A DNA stretch of 64,000 nucleotides, taken from the NCBI GenBank assembly GCA_028713125.1, contig JAQTOU010000002.1, forward strand, positions 610,505-674,504, given 5' to 3'. The translations under genes were made by a program, and so were the position numbers. Numbering within the stretch: position 1 is the first letter of the stretch; the number at the start of each line of letters is the position of its first letter. This DNA is from Elusimicrobiales bacterium. GTDB lineage: Bacteria > Elusimicrobiota > Elusimicrobia > Elusimicrobiales > UBA9959. The notes under the pieces are model-generated. The model did not search any database, had not been told where the DNA came from, and saw nothing but the letters and a program-made list of their open reading frames with translations. This document shows positions 52,165-60,340 of the stretch, in pieces.

Positions 52165-53751
52165 TCAATTATCGGTCTGCAGCTCCGCCATTACCGCGCC
52201 GGCCCGCTTTTCAAGCTCGAGCCTCAGGAGCTCGCGCTTCAGCACTTTCTGCAGGGTGTTCTTGGGCAGGGCCGCCACGACTTCCACGTCGCGGGGGCGC
52301 TTGTACGGGTCCAGGTGCGCCCGTATATATTTCATCACTTCGGATTTATCCAGCGGGAGCCCGGGCCTGGCGACGCAGAAGCATTTCATCGTCTCGTTGC
52401 CGGTCCCGTCGGGGATGCCGATCACGGCGTTCTCGAGCACCTTCGGGTGCGCGTTTATCACCTGTTCGATCTGGGCCGGGAAGACCTTGAGGCCCTTCAC
52501 TATCACCATATCCTTCTTGCGGTCGCGGATGAACAGGAAACCGTCGGTGTCGAGCACTCCGATATCGCCGGTCCTGAGCCAGCCGTCCTGGGTGAACAGC
52601 TCCTTCGTGGCGTTGTCGTTATCGTGGTAGCCCCGGGTTATGTTGGGGCCCTGCACGCAGATCTCTCCCTCCTCTCCGTGCTTGAGGTGGTTCCCGTTCT
52701 CGTCCACTATTTTAATAGTGACGCCGCGGATGGCCTTGCCTACCGAGCCGCGCTTGTTCGATTTCGGCGGGACGATGGTGACTACCGGGCTGGTCTCGGT
52801 AAGGCCGTACCCCTCCAGGATCTGCAGGCCGAAAGCTTTGTGGAAGTGCTGGGAGATAGTGTGGTTGAGCGGCGCCGCGCCGGAAAGGCAGAGGCGGACC
52901 CGGCGCAGGCTCCAGAACCGGAGGAAGAATTTCTTGAGGCCTTTGGCCTCCTTGGCCAGCACGCCGAAGATCTGCGGCACGGCTATCAGTACGCTTACCC
53001 CCTCGCGGCCCATTGCCTGCAGCCAGAGCTTGGGCGGGGTGATGTTCTTTACGATCAGCGTCTTGGAGCCGAGCAGCATCGGCGTTATCACGTTGCCGGT
53101 CCAGGAGAAGGTGTGGAACATCGGCAGGAGCGCCATGAACACGTCTTTCCGGGTCGGTTCCAGGGTGTGCATGGCGGCCCTGGAGTTCTCTATCATGTTG
53201 TGGTGGGTCAGCAGCACGCCCTTCGGGTGGCCGGTCGTGCCGGAGGTATAAAGTATCGTGGCTACGTCGTGCTCGTGGGCCGCCGTCCTGGCGGCATGCG
53301 GGACGTGCTCCAGGGAAGGCCAGAACTCCGTCACCCCCTCAACGCCGCAGGGATCGGCGGAGATGATGAACAGGCCGGGGAGCTTCTTCTTTACCGAGGC
53401 ATATGTTTTAATGAATTCTTTTTCGGTAACGACTCCCTTGCAGGCGGAATTCTCCAGGATGAAGCAGATCTCCTCTGCCTTGGAGACCAGGAAATTTATG
53501 GGCACGGCCACCGCGCCGATCTTTACCAGGCCGAAATAGGCTATCACGAACTCCGGCGAGTTGCGCAGAACTATGGCGGCGCGGTCCCCTTTGCGGAGGC
53601 CCAGCCGCCGGAACAGGTCCGCGGCGCGGTCTACGGCGGAAAGGACCTCGGCCCAGGAAAGGCGGTCGTCCCCGGTCACGTAGGCGGAATCGCCCGGGTA
53701 TTTGCCGGCGGTCTTCGCGAGGCAGGAATAAAGGTCTTTAGGCTCGGTCAT
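52165..53751 (-). CDS. AMP-binding fatty-acid--CoA ligase
   Basis: A 528-residue adenylate-forming enzyme that activates a fatty acid to acyl-AMP and then acyl-CoA. The phosphate loop is LYTSGTTGHPKGV. YGLTETSPVV, then GWLRTGDIG and DRKKDMVIVKGLKVFP, are the family motifs, and the catalytic lysine is in KNTLQKVLKR. It is about 60 bp after the LysM gene, at the end of the motility-like cluster. Confidence 0.92.
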   Translation of the reverse strand: MTEPKDLYSCLAKTAGKYPGDSAYVTGDDRLSWAEVLSAVDRAADLFRRLGLRKGDRAAIVLRNSPEFVIAYFGLVKIGAVAVPINFLVSKAEEICFILENSACKGVVTEKEFIKTYASVKKKLPGLFIISADPCGVEGVTEFWPSLEHVPHAARTAAHEHDVATILYTSGTTGHPKGVLLTHHNMIENSRAAMHTLEPTRKDVFMALLPMFHTFSWTGNVITPMLLGSKTLIVKNITPPKLWLQAMGREGVSVLIAVPQIFGVLAKEAKGLKKFFLRFWSLRRVRLCLSGAAPLNHTISQHFHKAFGLQILEGYGLTETSPVVTIVPPKSNKRGSVGKAIRGVTIKIVDENGNHLKHGEEGEICVQGPNITRGYHDNDNATKELFTQDGWLRTGDIGVLDTDGFLFIRDRKKDMVIVKGLKVFPAQIEQVINAHPKVLENAVIGIPDGTGNETMKCFCVARPGLPLDKSEVMKYIRAHLDPYKRPRDVEVVAALPKNTLQKVLKRELLRLELEKRAGAVMAELQTDN

Positions 53752-53811
53752 GTGTTTTGGCGGGGCTTGGCGCGTGGTTTTATTGTAGATAATAATGAGC
53801 CGAGCGAAAAC

Positions 53812-54426
53812 TTATTTGTCCAGCGGTATAAGCAGCTTCAGGCCTTTTTCGAGGCGGTGCGGGTTGGAAAGCTGCGGGTTGGCCGCCCAGATCTTCTCCC
53901 ACTGTGAAAAATCGCCGTAATATTTGACAGCTATTTCGGCCATGGTCTCGCCTTCGCGGACGATGTGTACGGAGTAGCGACCCCCCTTGGCGCAGGGTCC
54001 GTCGCCGAAGAGGCACTCGAAGACCGCGTTAGTTTCCGCGGTGGCGTCCAGCGCGGCCGTGGAGATCATTATGGAGGGGGTAGGCGCGTTCTCTTCAAGC
54101 TCGGCCAGGAGGCCCAGCAGTTTGAGGTCCCGGTTCCCGGGCAGCAGCTCTTCCGCCCTGGCAAGCGCCGCGCGGGCCTGCGCGTACTGGCCCTGCTGTA
54201 TATCCCCCTTGCCTTTTATCGCCAGGCAGTAGCCCAGTATTTCCTTCGCCCTGGAGTCCTTCGGGTTTTCTTTTATGGCCGCCGAAAAAAAAGTTATGGC
54301 GCTGTCCACTCTGCCTGATAGAAAAAAGCCGGCCCCTTTGTCCAGGGCGTCCTGCGCGCACAGCGGCCCCGCGGCTGAAAGCGTCAGGAACAGGAGGGCC
54401 GCGGAGAGTTTAATTCTTAGGCGCAC
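53812..54426 (-). CDS. LysM protein with TPR-like repeats
   Basis: About 204 residues from GTG 54426, which has GGAGG just upstream and begins a signal peptide (RLRIKLSAALLFLTLSAAGPLCA). TPR-like helices (~25-125) are followed by a C-terminal LysM domain (YSVHIVREGETMAEIAVKYYG ... NPHRLEKGLKLLIP), which binds peptidoglycan. The start overlaps the upstream PorV-like gene end, so the two are coupled. An ATG at 54471 would precede the signal and is less likely. Confidence 0.83.
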   Translation of the reverse strand: MRLRIKLSAALLFLTLSAAGPLCAQDALDKGAGFFLSGRVDSAITFFSAAIKENPKDSRAKEILGYCLAIKGKGDIQQGQYAQARAALARAEELLPGNRDLKLLGLLAELEENAPTPSIMISTAALDATAETNAVFECLFGDGPCAKGGRYSVHIVREGETMAEIAVKYYGDFSQWEKIWAANPQLSNPHRLEKGLKLLIPLDK

Positions 54427-55582
54427 CGGCCCCTCCTCCGAGTTTCTGCCTGGCTTCGGTGACGTCCACACCCAGCGGGGCGAATTTGTCCACGATGCGC
54501 TGCAGTATAAGGGCCTGCTCGTCCTTGTTGAGCTTTTCGGCAGCCGCTTTGGCGTAGAACCACTGCATGGTTTCCTTATAGAGGTCGGCGGCGCTGCGCT
54601 TTATCGTTTTCCCGCCTTTTAGCACCGTAATCCCTTCGTCCTCCGGCCTTGCCGAGAGCGAGTCGAATTTAATTTTCAGGCTGAGGCGGTGCGTCATTCC
54701 CAGGTCGCCGTAGGGGCTGAGCGCGTAATCCAGGCCTATGGCGCCGGCTTCGGCGCCGAAGCCCAGCGAGATGGCCGACATAGCGCCGAGGTAGCTCATG
54801 GCGGAGGTCTTGAAGCCGGCGCGCAGGGTAAGGCGGACGCCTTTTATGGGCGAGGGATAGAGATATTCTCCGCCGAAGTGGAGGCTGAGCGAGTCGTCGA
54901 AAGGCAGGCTGACGTCCGAGGTCAGCAGCAGGTTTTTGCTGTACTGCAGGGCGGCTCCGGCCCGGAGCGACATCGGCAGGGGGCAGGGCGTCTTTTCAAG
55001 GGTCAGGCCGGTGCCAAGGTTCTTAAGGGTCGCGCCAAGTTTCAGCTTGGGGGACATTTCGTACACCGCCCCGGCGTCCAGGGCGAAGGCCTGGGCGCTG
55101 GCGCTTTCTATCCGCTCCCTGATCACCTTGAAATTAGCGCCGACGGCGAGCTTTGGCTTGAGGCGCCGGGCATAGGAAAAGATCAGCGCCAGGTCGCTCG
55201 CGCTGTAGAAACCCTCGGTGTAGCCGTATTTGTTCCCGCGCTCTATGTCCCCGGTGCTCATCGAACCTACGCCCGCGCCTATTACGTAGGCGGGGCTGCG
55301 CCTTAAGGCGAAAGCGGCGTGTTCGGCATTGGTCCCGTCAAGCCAGATATTGTGACCGAAGGTTTCCTGGAGGCGCTTGATATAATTCAGGCCGGCGGGG
55401 TTCCAGTACAGGGCGTCCACGTCGTCGGCCGCGCCGGTGAAGGCGTCGCCCATTGCGGCCGGCCTGGCCCCCCAGCCCACCCGCAGGAAAGCAGCGGAGG
55501 AAGTCCCGGCGGCCCGCGCGCCGGCCGCGGCGGAGAGCAGGGCCGCCAGCAGGAGCAAAATGGTTAAGGGCTTCATTTGCAT
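54410..55582 (-). CDS. PorV/PorQ-like outer-membrane protein
   Basis: A 390-residue protein with a signal peptide (LTILLLLAALLSAAAGARA) and the family motif VGWGARPAAMGDAFTGAADDVDALYWNPAGL. The rest is a beta-barrel, and the last ~70 residues are a helical extension. It starts 5 bp after the beta-propeller/FlgD-domain gene, the same arrangement as at 40520-47288. Confidence 0.9.
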   Translation of the reverse strand: MQMKPLTILLLLAALLSAAAGARAAGTSSAAFLRVGWGARPAAMGDAFTGAADDVDALYWNPAGLNYIKRLQETFGHNIWLDGTNAEHAAFALRRSPAYVIGAGVGSMSTGDIERGNKYGYTEGFYSASDLALIFSYARRLKPKLAVGANFKVIRERIESASAQAFALDAGAVYEMSPKLKLGATLKNLGTGLTLEKTPCPLPMSLRAGAALQYSKNLLLTSDVSLPFDDSLSLHFGGEYLYPSPIKGVRLTLRAGFKTSAMSYLGAMSAISLGFGAEAGAIGLDYALSPYGDLGMTHRLSLKIKFDSLSARPEDEGITVLKGGKTIKRSAADLYKETMQWFYAKAAAEKLNKDEQALILQRIVDKFAPLGVDVTEARQKLGGGAGAPKN

Positions 55583-55586
55583 AGGG

Positions 55587-57731
55587 CTAACGGATCACGG
55601 AGAACTTGCCTTTTTTGGGCTCCCCGCCCGCTTTTATAAAGTAAAGATAGACGCCGGTGGCCACTTTACCGCCCGAGACGGTCTTGGTATCCCAGAGATA
55701 GTTGCCGGAACTGTCCGCGGTCGCCGACTTCTGAAAAACAAGCTGGCCGGCCAGGTCCACTATCGTCAGCTTGAAGGCCTGGTTCGCGCCGAGCCCGGCG
55801 AAAACAATTCCCTCTCCAAGGGTGGATTGGTCGAAGCTTCCGCCGCTGCCGGGGCGATATGGATTCGGATATACCTTAGCGGGGATGCCGCTGCCGCCGG
55901 CGCCGCCGCCTCCGCCTCCTCCGCCCCCGCTGCCTATGGCTTCTTTAACTACGGCGTATTTAACATTTATGGACTTGGAGAAGCCTGTGACGCTCTTTGC
56001 CGAGGTATTGACCAAAGATGTCACTCCGACCCAGCCCAGGACATCGTCCCAGTAGGCCAGCGAGAGCGAGGCGGCGGGGTAGGTCCCCAGGTCAGCGTCG
56101 CTGTAGCGCAGCTTTATGGAAGCGTTCACGGCCGGGGCGGAGGAGTTGGTCACTGAAAAATAAAGCGCTTCGCCAACCTGGCGCAGGTCTCCGGCGGCTA
56201 CCGGCACGGTATAGATAGTTATGGTTTCCTGGTAAGGGAAAGAGCCGGCCGGGACGTCGACCGTCACCTCCCCGAGTTTCGTCATGGCGTTTATCGTATC
56301 GCCAAGCCCGGCGGCTATGGTCCTGCGCATCCTGGTGTACGCCAGGGTGGTGCTGGCCGCGGCTTCGCCGTTCGCATTTGTCACGGTGACCGTGGTCACG
56401 CCGAGGATCACGGCCGTGGACGGAGCGACGGAGAGCGTTATCTGGCCGGCCGACAGCGAGAGGGCGCCGGTGGAAATGGCGGTGTCCTGGAAGGAAACGG
56501 CGCTGTCAGACAGGAAGCCTTTGCCCGTGAACGTGACATTCGAGGTCTCGCCGATGTAGAGCGGAGAAACGGCCGTTATTTTCGGCGAGGCGTTATATTT
56601 AATGGTGAAATAATCGGAGTCGAGGCCGTTGTTGCTCTGGCCGGTTACTATGGCGTTGTCGTCTGCGTCCACCGCCACCGCGTTGGAAATGTCGGTAGAC
56701 CCTCCGTCGTAGGACGCCGTGGAGATGACGTTGAGGTTCTGGTCGTATTTTATGGTGAAGTAGTTATTGGCCGATTGCCCGGTAACTATTATGTTGTCGC
56801 TGCCGTCGACGGCCACGCCGGTGGGAATATCCGTGCCGCCGCTGTCGTACACCGCGGAGGAGATCAGCTGGAGAAAACTGTTGTATTTCAGGGTGCAGTA
56901 GTTCTGGGTAGTCCCATCGTACTGCCTGCCCGTGACTATGATGTCGTTCCCGCTGTCCACCGCCAGGCCGGTGGCCCTGTCGTCGGCTCCGGCTGCGCCG
57001 TCCAGGGTGGCTTCGTAGAGCTTCCGCAGGTTGTTGTCGTATTTTACCACCAGGAAATTATTGCTGGCGGCCAGGGTGAAGCCGGCCGCTATCACGTTGT
57101 CGTTGTGGTCTATGGCAAGGGCGGAAGCCTCGTCGGCGTCTCCGCCGTCGTAGTAGGCGGTGGTGAGAGCGTTGAGCTCGGGGCTGTACTTTATGACGTG
57201 GAAATTTTTATTACTGGCCACTTCGGTGTAGCCGGCCACGAATATGCTGTTCTGGCTGTCGGTCTTTACGGCGGCCCCGGAGTCGAACCCGGCCCCGTCG
57301 TATACCGCGGAGGAGAGCAGCGCGGCGAAGTCCGGGCTGTATTTCAGGACCAGGTTATCCATGTTCCCGGAAGAGTTCATCTCTTCCCCTGCCACGATGA
57401 TCCGCCCCTGTCCGTCCATGGCTATGCTTTTAGCCTTGCCGCCGGTGAAGTTGGGGGTGAAGAACTGCTGCGCGGAGGGGCTGAGCACCAGGGTCTTGCT
57501 GTACTTCTGGGAGAGATATTTGGTGTTGTTGCTGCTGTTCCCCGTGAGGAAAATATTCCCGCCCGCGTCGGCGGAGAGGGCGTAGGCTATGTCGGCCGAG
57601 CCGGAGTCATAGGCGGCCGAGGAAAGGACTATCATCGACGGCGCGGCGGCGGAGGCCGCCGCGCAGCAGGCGATGATAAGTCCCGTAATGAATATTTTCC
57701 CCTTCCTCATCCTTTTCCCTCTCCCGTTCAC
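55587..57731 (-). CDS. SBBP beta-propeller surface protein with FlgD-like end
   Basis: A 714-residue exported protein. After the signal peptide come about seven SBBP-type repeats (~25-395, pattern YDSG..D.A.A.A.D...NI.VTG). An IPT/TIG domain (ITAVSPLYIGETSNVTFTGKGF) covers ~395-475. A further beta domain leads to a glycine run (~613-625) and the FlgD-like C-terminal domain (KVYPNPYRPGSGG ... GVYLYFIKAGG). It is probably a surface adhesin or filament-associated protein carried by the PorV-like neighbour. Confidence 0.88.
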   Translation of the reverse strand: MNGRGKRMRKGKIFITGLIIACCAAASAAAPSMIVLSSAAYDSGSADIAYALSADAGGNIFLTGNSSNNTKYLSQKYSKTLVLSPSAQQFFTPNFTGGKAKSIAMDGQGRIIVAGEEMNSSGNMDNLVLKYSPDFAALLSSAVYDGAGFDSGAAVKTDSQNSIFVAGYTEVASNKNFHVIKYSPELNALTTAYYDGGDADEASALAIDHNDNVIAAGFTLAASNNFLVVKYDNNLRKLYEATLDGAAGADDRATGLAVDSGNDIIVTGRQYDGTTQNYCTLKYNSFLQLISSAVYDSGGTDIPTGVAVDGSDNIIVTGQSANNYFTIKYDQNLNVISTASYDGGSTDISNAVAVDADDNAIVTGQSNNGLDSDYFTIKYNASPKITAVSPLYIGETSNVTFTGKGFLSDSAVSFQDTAISTGALSLSAGQITLSVAPSTAVILGVTTVTVTNANGEAAASTTLAYTRMRRTIAAGLGDTINAMTKLGEVTVDVPAGSFPYQETITIYTVPVAAGDLRQVGEALYFSVTNSSAPAVNASIKLRYSDADLGTYPAASLSLAYWDDVLGWVGVTSLVNTSAKSVTGFSKSINVKYAVVKEAIGSGGGGGGGGGAGGSGIPAKVYPNPYRPGSGGSFDQSTLGEGIVFAGLGANQAFKLTIVDLAGQLVFQKSATADSSGNYLWDTKTVSGGKVATGVYLYFIKAGGEPKKGKFSVIR

Positions 57732-57761
57732 CGATCCTCGATTCCCGACTCCCGATTTTCT

Positions 57762-58139
57762 TCAGCCGTTCGCCGGGTAAGCCTGCGCGAGCAGCTTGAC
57801 GCGCTTTATAAGTTCGTCGTTTTCGTAGGGTTTCGTCAGGTAATCGTCGGCGCCGCGCTCCAGGCCCTGCGCGCGCTCGCTCATGCCTTTGCGGGCGGTG
57901 AGGAGCATGACCGGCATTTCTTTGAAGCGCTCGTCGGCGCGGATGAGGTCCAGGAGCTCGAGGCCGTCCATCTCCGGCATATTGATGTCCAGCACGGCCA
58001 TGTCCGCCCCGCTTTTTTTCAGGGCCTCCCAGGCCAATTTCCCGTTGGGGAAAGATGAAACGTTATAGCCGGCGGAACTGAGCACCATTTCCGTCAGGTC
58101 CCTGAGTTCGTCGTCATCGTCCGCGATAAGTATCCTCAT
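57762..58139 (-). CDS. CheY-like single-domain response regulator
   Basis: A 125-residue receiver domain alone: acidic pocket Asp8-Asp10 (IADDDD), phospho-acceptor Asp51 (VLDINMPEMDG), Thr81 (LLTA) and Lys103 (TKPY). It has no output domain. The best inference from its place right after the stator genes is that it binds the motor, as CheY binds FliM; no kinase is nearby. Confidence 0.9.
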   Translation of the reverse strand: MRILIADDDDELRDLTEMVLSSAGYNVSSFPNGKLAWEALKKSGADMAVLDINMPEMDGLELLDLIRADERFKEMPVMLLTARKGMSERAQGLERGADDYLTKPYENDELIKRVKLLAQAYPANG

Positions 58140-58167
58140 ATTATAATTCTCCTGGTTCGGTCTGGAC

Positions 58168-58821
58168 TTACTGTGCTGCCTTAATGCCGGCGCCCTGGTC
58201 CCTGGCCATGACTTCCGCCAGAGGGGCGGACGGGGCGCTTTTTTTGCGTATCAAGATCTCGACCCTGCGGTTGGCCGCCTGCTGCTCCGGGGTGTCGTTC
58301 GGGCCGAGAGGGCTGAATTCCCCGTGGCCGGACGCCACGAAAAGGTCCGGGCTGTTCCCCTCTTTTACGAGGAAATCTATGACGCTGATGGCGCGGTACA
58401 AGGAAAGCTCCCAGTTAGAGGAGAAATCCCCGCCGTAGAACACGGGGGCATTGTCCGTGTGCCCGTCCACCGTCACCAGGTAGCGGCTGTCGAGTTTCTT
58501 TATGCTGGCCGCGAATTTCTGCATGGTAGGGAGCGCCGAGTCCTTAAGTTTAGCCACGCTCAGGTCAAATACCACCGAAGAGGGCAGGGTGACCTTTATC
58601 CCGTCATCGAGCACTTCCACTTTCACGTCCTCCATTTCTTTCAGGTCTTCCTTTACGGTCTGGGCTATGCTCTCGTTGCGCTCCTCGTTCTTTTTTTTCA
58701 GCCTTTCGGAATAGTCGGCGTATTCTATAAGGAAGAAAATGCACAGGATCGTCATCACGCCGATATACGGCATGATGTAGGCGCTCATGGCTCCCGACAT
58801 GTCCAGCGATTTTTTTTTCAT
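58168..58821 (-). CDS. MotB-like protein lacking the proton-binding Asp
   Basis: A 217-residue protein with one N-terminal span (SAYIMPYIGVMTILCIFFLIEY) and a C-terminal OmpA/MotB peptidoglycan-binding domain (VDGHTDNAPV ... RAISVIDFLVKEG ... NRRVEILI). Where MotB has Y-x-D at the start of its span, this protein has YIMPYIG, with no acidic residue inside the span. It may form a mixed stator with the true MotB or be a structural anchor. It starts 9 bp after the MotB gene. Confidence 0.85.
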   Translation of the reverse strand: MKKKSLDMSGAMSAYIMPYIGVMTILCIFFLIEYADYSERLKKKNEERNESIAQTVKEDLKEMEDVKVEVLDDGIKVTLPSSVVFDLSVAKLKDSALPTMQKFAASIKKLDSRYLVTVDGHTDNAPVFYGGDFSSNWELSLYRAISVIDFLVKEGNSPDLFVASGHGEFSPLGPNDTPEQQAANRRVEILIRKKSAPSAPLAEVMARDQGAGIKAAQ

Positions 58822-58830
58822 CCTTGTCGA

Positions 58831-59523
58831 TTACTTTTTCAGCACCAGCTTGATCTCTATCCGCCTGTTTTTGGCGCGGTTCGCGTCGCTGTCGTTAGGG
58901 GCCGCCGGCATGAACTCTCCGTAGGCGCTGGCCGAGAGCCGCTCCGGGGGAAGGAGCCTTTCCCGGGTAAAGAACTGCAGCACCTGGAGCGAGCGGGCGG
59001 CCGAGAGCTCCCTGTTCGAATAATAGGGGCCGAGCCCCGTGGAGCGCGCCATGGCCAGCTGCCAGCGCTTAAGGCCGGGGGGCGCGGTCTGGGTTATCGG
59101 GACGTCGTCTGTGTATCCTTCGACCGTCAGTATATAGCGCGTGGGCGCAAGCGTATGGCCGACATTCGTCAGCACTTCCCGCGCAGCGTCCTTCAGTTTC
59201 GCCTGGCCCGATTCGAAAAGCACCTGCTCCGGGAGAACGATGCGCAGGTCCTTGTCGCTCAATTTAACTCCGGAAACACCCGCTATTTTGGCGAGCTTGT
59301 TCCCGGTCTCCGTCATGGCCTTCGCCGCGGCCTCTTTGTGGTAGATGGCGGAGGAAACCCCTTTCATATAATCCCTGAACTCCTGCTGGGTCATGCCTTT
59401 CTGATACGCTATCAGCACGCTGGCGAACAGCATCATGAAAAAAAGGGCCTCGTTCGTGATGAGGTCGCTGTAGACCGTCATCCAGACGACCGGGACGTTC
59501 AGCTTCTTTTTCTTTACGGCCAT
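58831..59523 (-). CDS. motB: MotB-like stator protein
   Basis: A 230-residue stator subunit. The span VYSDLITNEALFFMMLFASVL carries the conserved aspartate (Asp20) that takes up protons in MotB. The OmpA-type peptidoglycan-binding domain is VEGYTDDVPI ... RSLQVLQFFTRERL ... NRRIEIKLVLKK. It lies 24 bp after the MotA gene. Confidence 0.9.
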   Translation of the reverse strand: MAVKKKKLNVPVVWMTVYSDLITNEALFFMMLFASVLIAYQKGMTQQEFRDYMKGVSSAIYHKEAAAKAMTETGNKLAKIAGVSGVKLSDKDLRIVLPEQVLFESGQAKLKDAAREVLTNVGHTLAPTRYILTVEGYTDDVPITQTAPPGLKRWQLAMARSTGLGPYYSNRELSAARSLQVLQFFTRERLLPPERLSASAYGEFMPAAPNDSDANRAKNRRIEIKLVLKK

Positions 59524-59547
59524 TCTTTAATTGGCGGCGCGAGCGCC

Positions 59548-60306
59548 TTATTCCTCTTTCCTGAGATGGGCGGCCACGTGCTTCTCCAGCTTGCGGCGCA
59601 GCACGAGAGGGGGCTCCTCTTTCTTGAAGGCCAGCAGCCCGAGCAGGATGAGCTGCTTGCCGAGCAGTTCTTTATTGCTGTAGTTCTCAAGCTTGCCGGC
59701 CGTGGGCAGCGCTATGAAGTTCGCGACGAAGATGCCGTAGAAGGTCGTAACGATGGCCACGGTCATGGCGGCGCCCATGGCCTTGGGGCTGTCCAGGTAG
59801 CGAAGGACGCCGAGGATGCCGATGAGGGTTCCGAGCAGGCCGTAAACCGGGCCGTAGCCGCCCGCGGCCGCGAAGGCCTTTTGCACCTGCTGGTGCCGCT
59901 CCATCATGAATTCCATGTCTTTCTCCATGGTTTCCTTTATGGCGTCCTCGTCCCATTCGCTCAGTATCAGCTTGACACCGGCTTTAAGGAACTTATCGTC
60001 TTTGACGGTGTCCTCGGCCAGTGAGTCGACCCCCTTGGACTTGACCGAGCCGGCGAGCTCGCAGAGCCGCTCGATCACGGCCCGGGGCTTTGTGATCTTC
60101 TGCGGGAAGAACGTGAGGAAAAGAGAGCGCGGGGTGTCTTTCATCACGTCCAGCGGGAACGTCATCAGGGTGGAGGCTATAGTTCCCCCGACTACCAGGA
60201 TAAAAGAGGGTTTATCCCAGAGAAGCCCCATGATGTCTCCGGCGGCCATGGAATACCAAACGCAGCCTACGCCGAGAAGCAGTCCTAGTATAGTTGAAAG
60301 ATCCAC
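59548..60306 (-). CDS. motA: MotA-like stator protein
   Basis: A 252-residue inner-membrane protein with four spans, two at the N-terminus (~4-25, ~32-50) and two at ~150-200 (GGYGPVYGLLGTLIGILGVL, VAIVTTFYGIFVANFIALP). The cytoplasmic loop between is the MotA/PomA type. It forms the ion channel with MotB and pushes on a FliG-type rotor, here probably the fusion protein encoded just upstream. Confidence 0.93.
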   Translation of the reverse strand: MDLSTILGLLLGVGCVWYSMAAGDIMGLLWDKPSFILVVGGTIASTLMTFPLDVMKDTPRSLFLTFFPQKITKPRAVIERLCELAGSVKSKGVDSLAEDTVKDDKFLKAGVKLILSEWDEDAIKETMEKDMEFMMERHQQVQKAFAAAGGYGPVYGLLGTLIGILGVLRYLDSPKAMGAAMTVAIVTTFYGIFVANFIALPTAGKLENYSNKELLGKQLILLGLLAFKKEEPPLVLRRKLEKHVAAHLRKEE

Positions 60307-60340
60307 TTTATGTCTCCTTTATCTTTTCCACCGTTTCGTC

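Noticed and set aside
52108-53907. 599-codon rightward open frame
   Set aside because: It is antisense to the acyl-CoA ligase gene and is a product of high GC; the ligase frame has all family motifs.
55890-55935. GC-rich trinucleotide run
   Set aside because: It encodes the glycine linker of the beta-propeller protein and needs no other explanation.
58324-60024. 566-codon rightward open frame
   Set aside because: It is antisense to the MotB- and MotA-like genes, whose frames have clear motifs.
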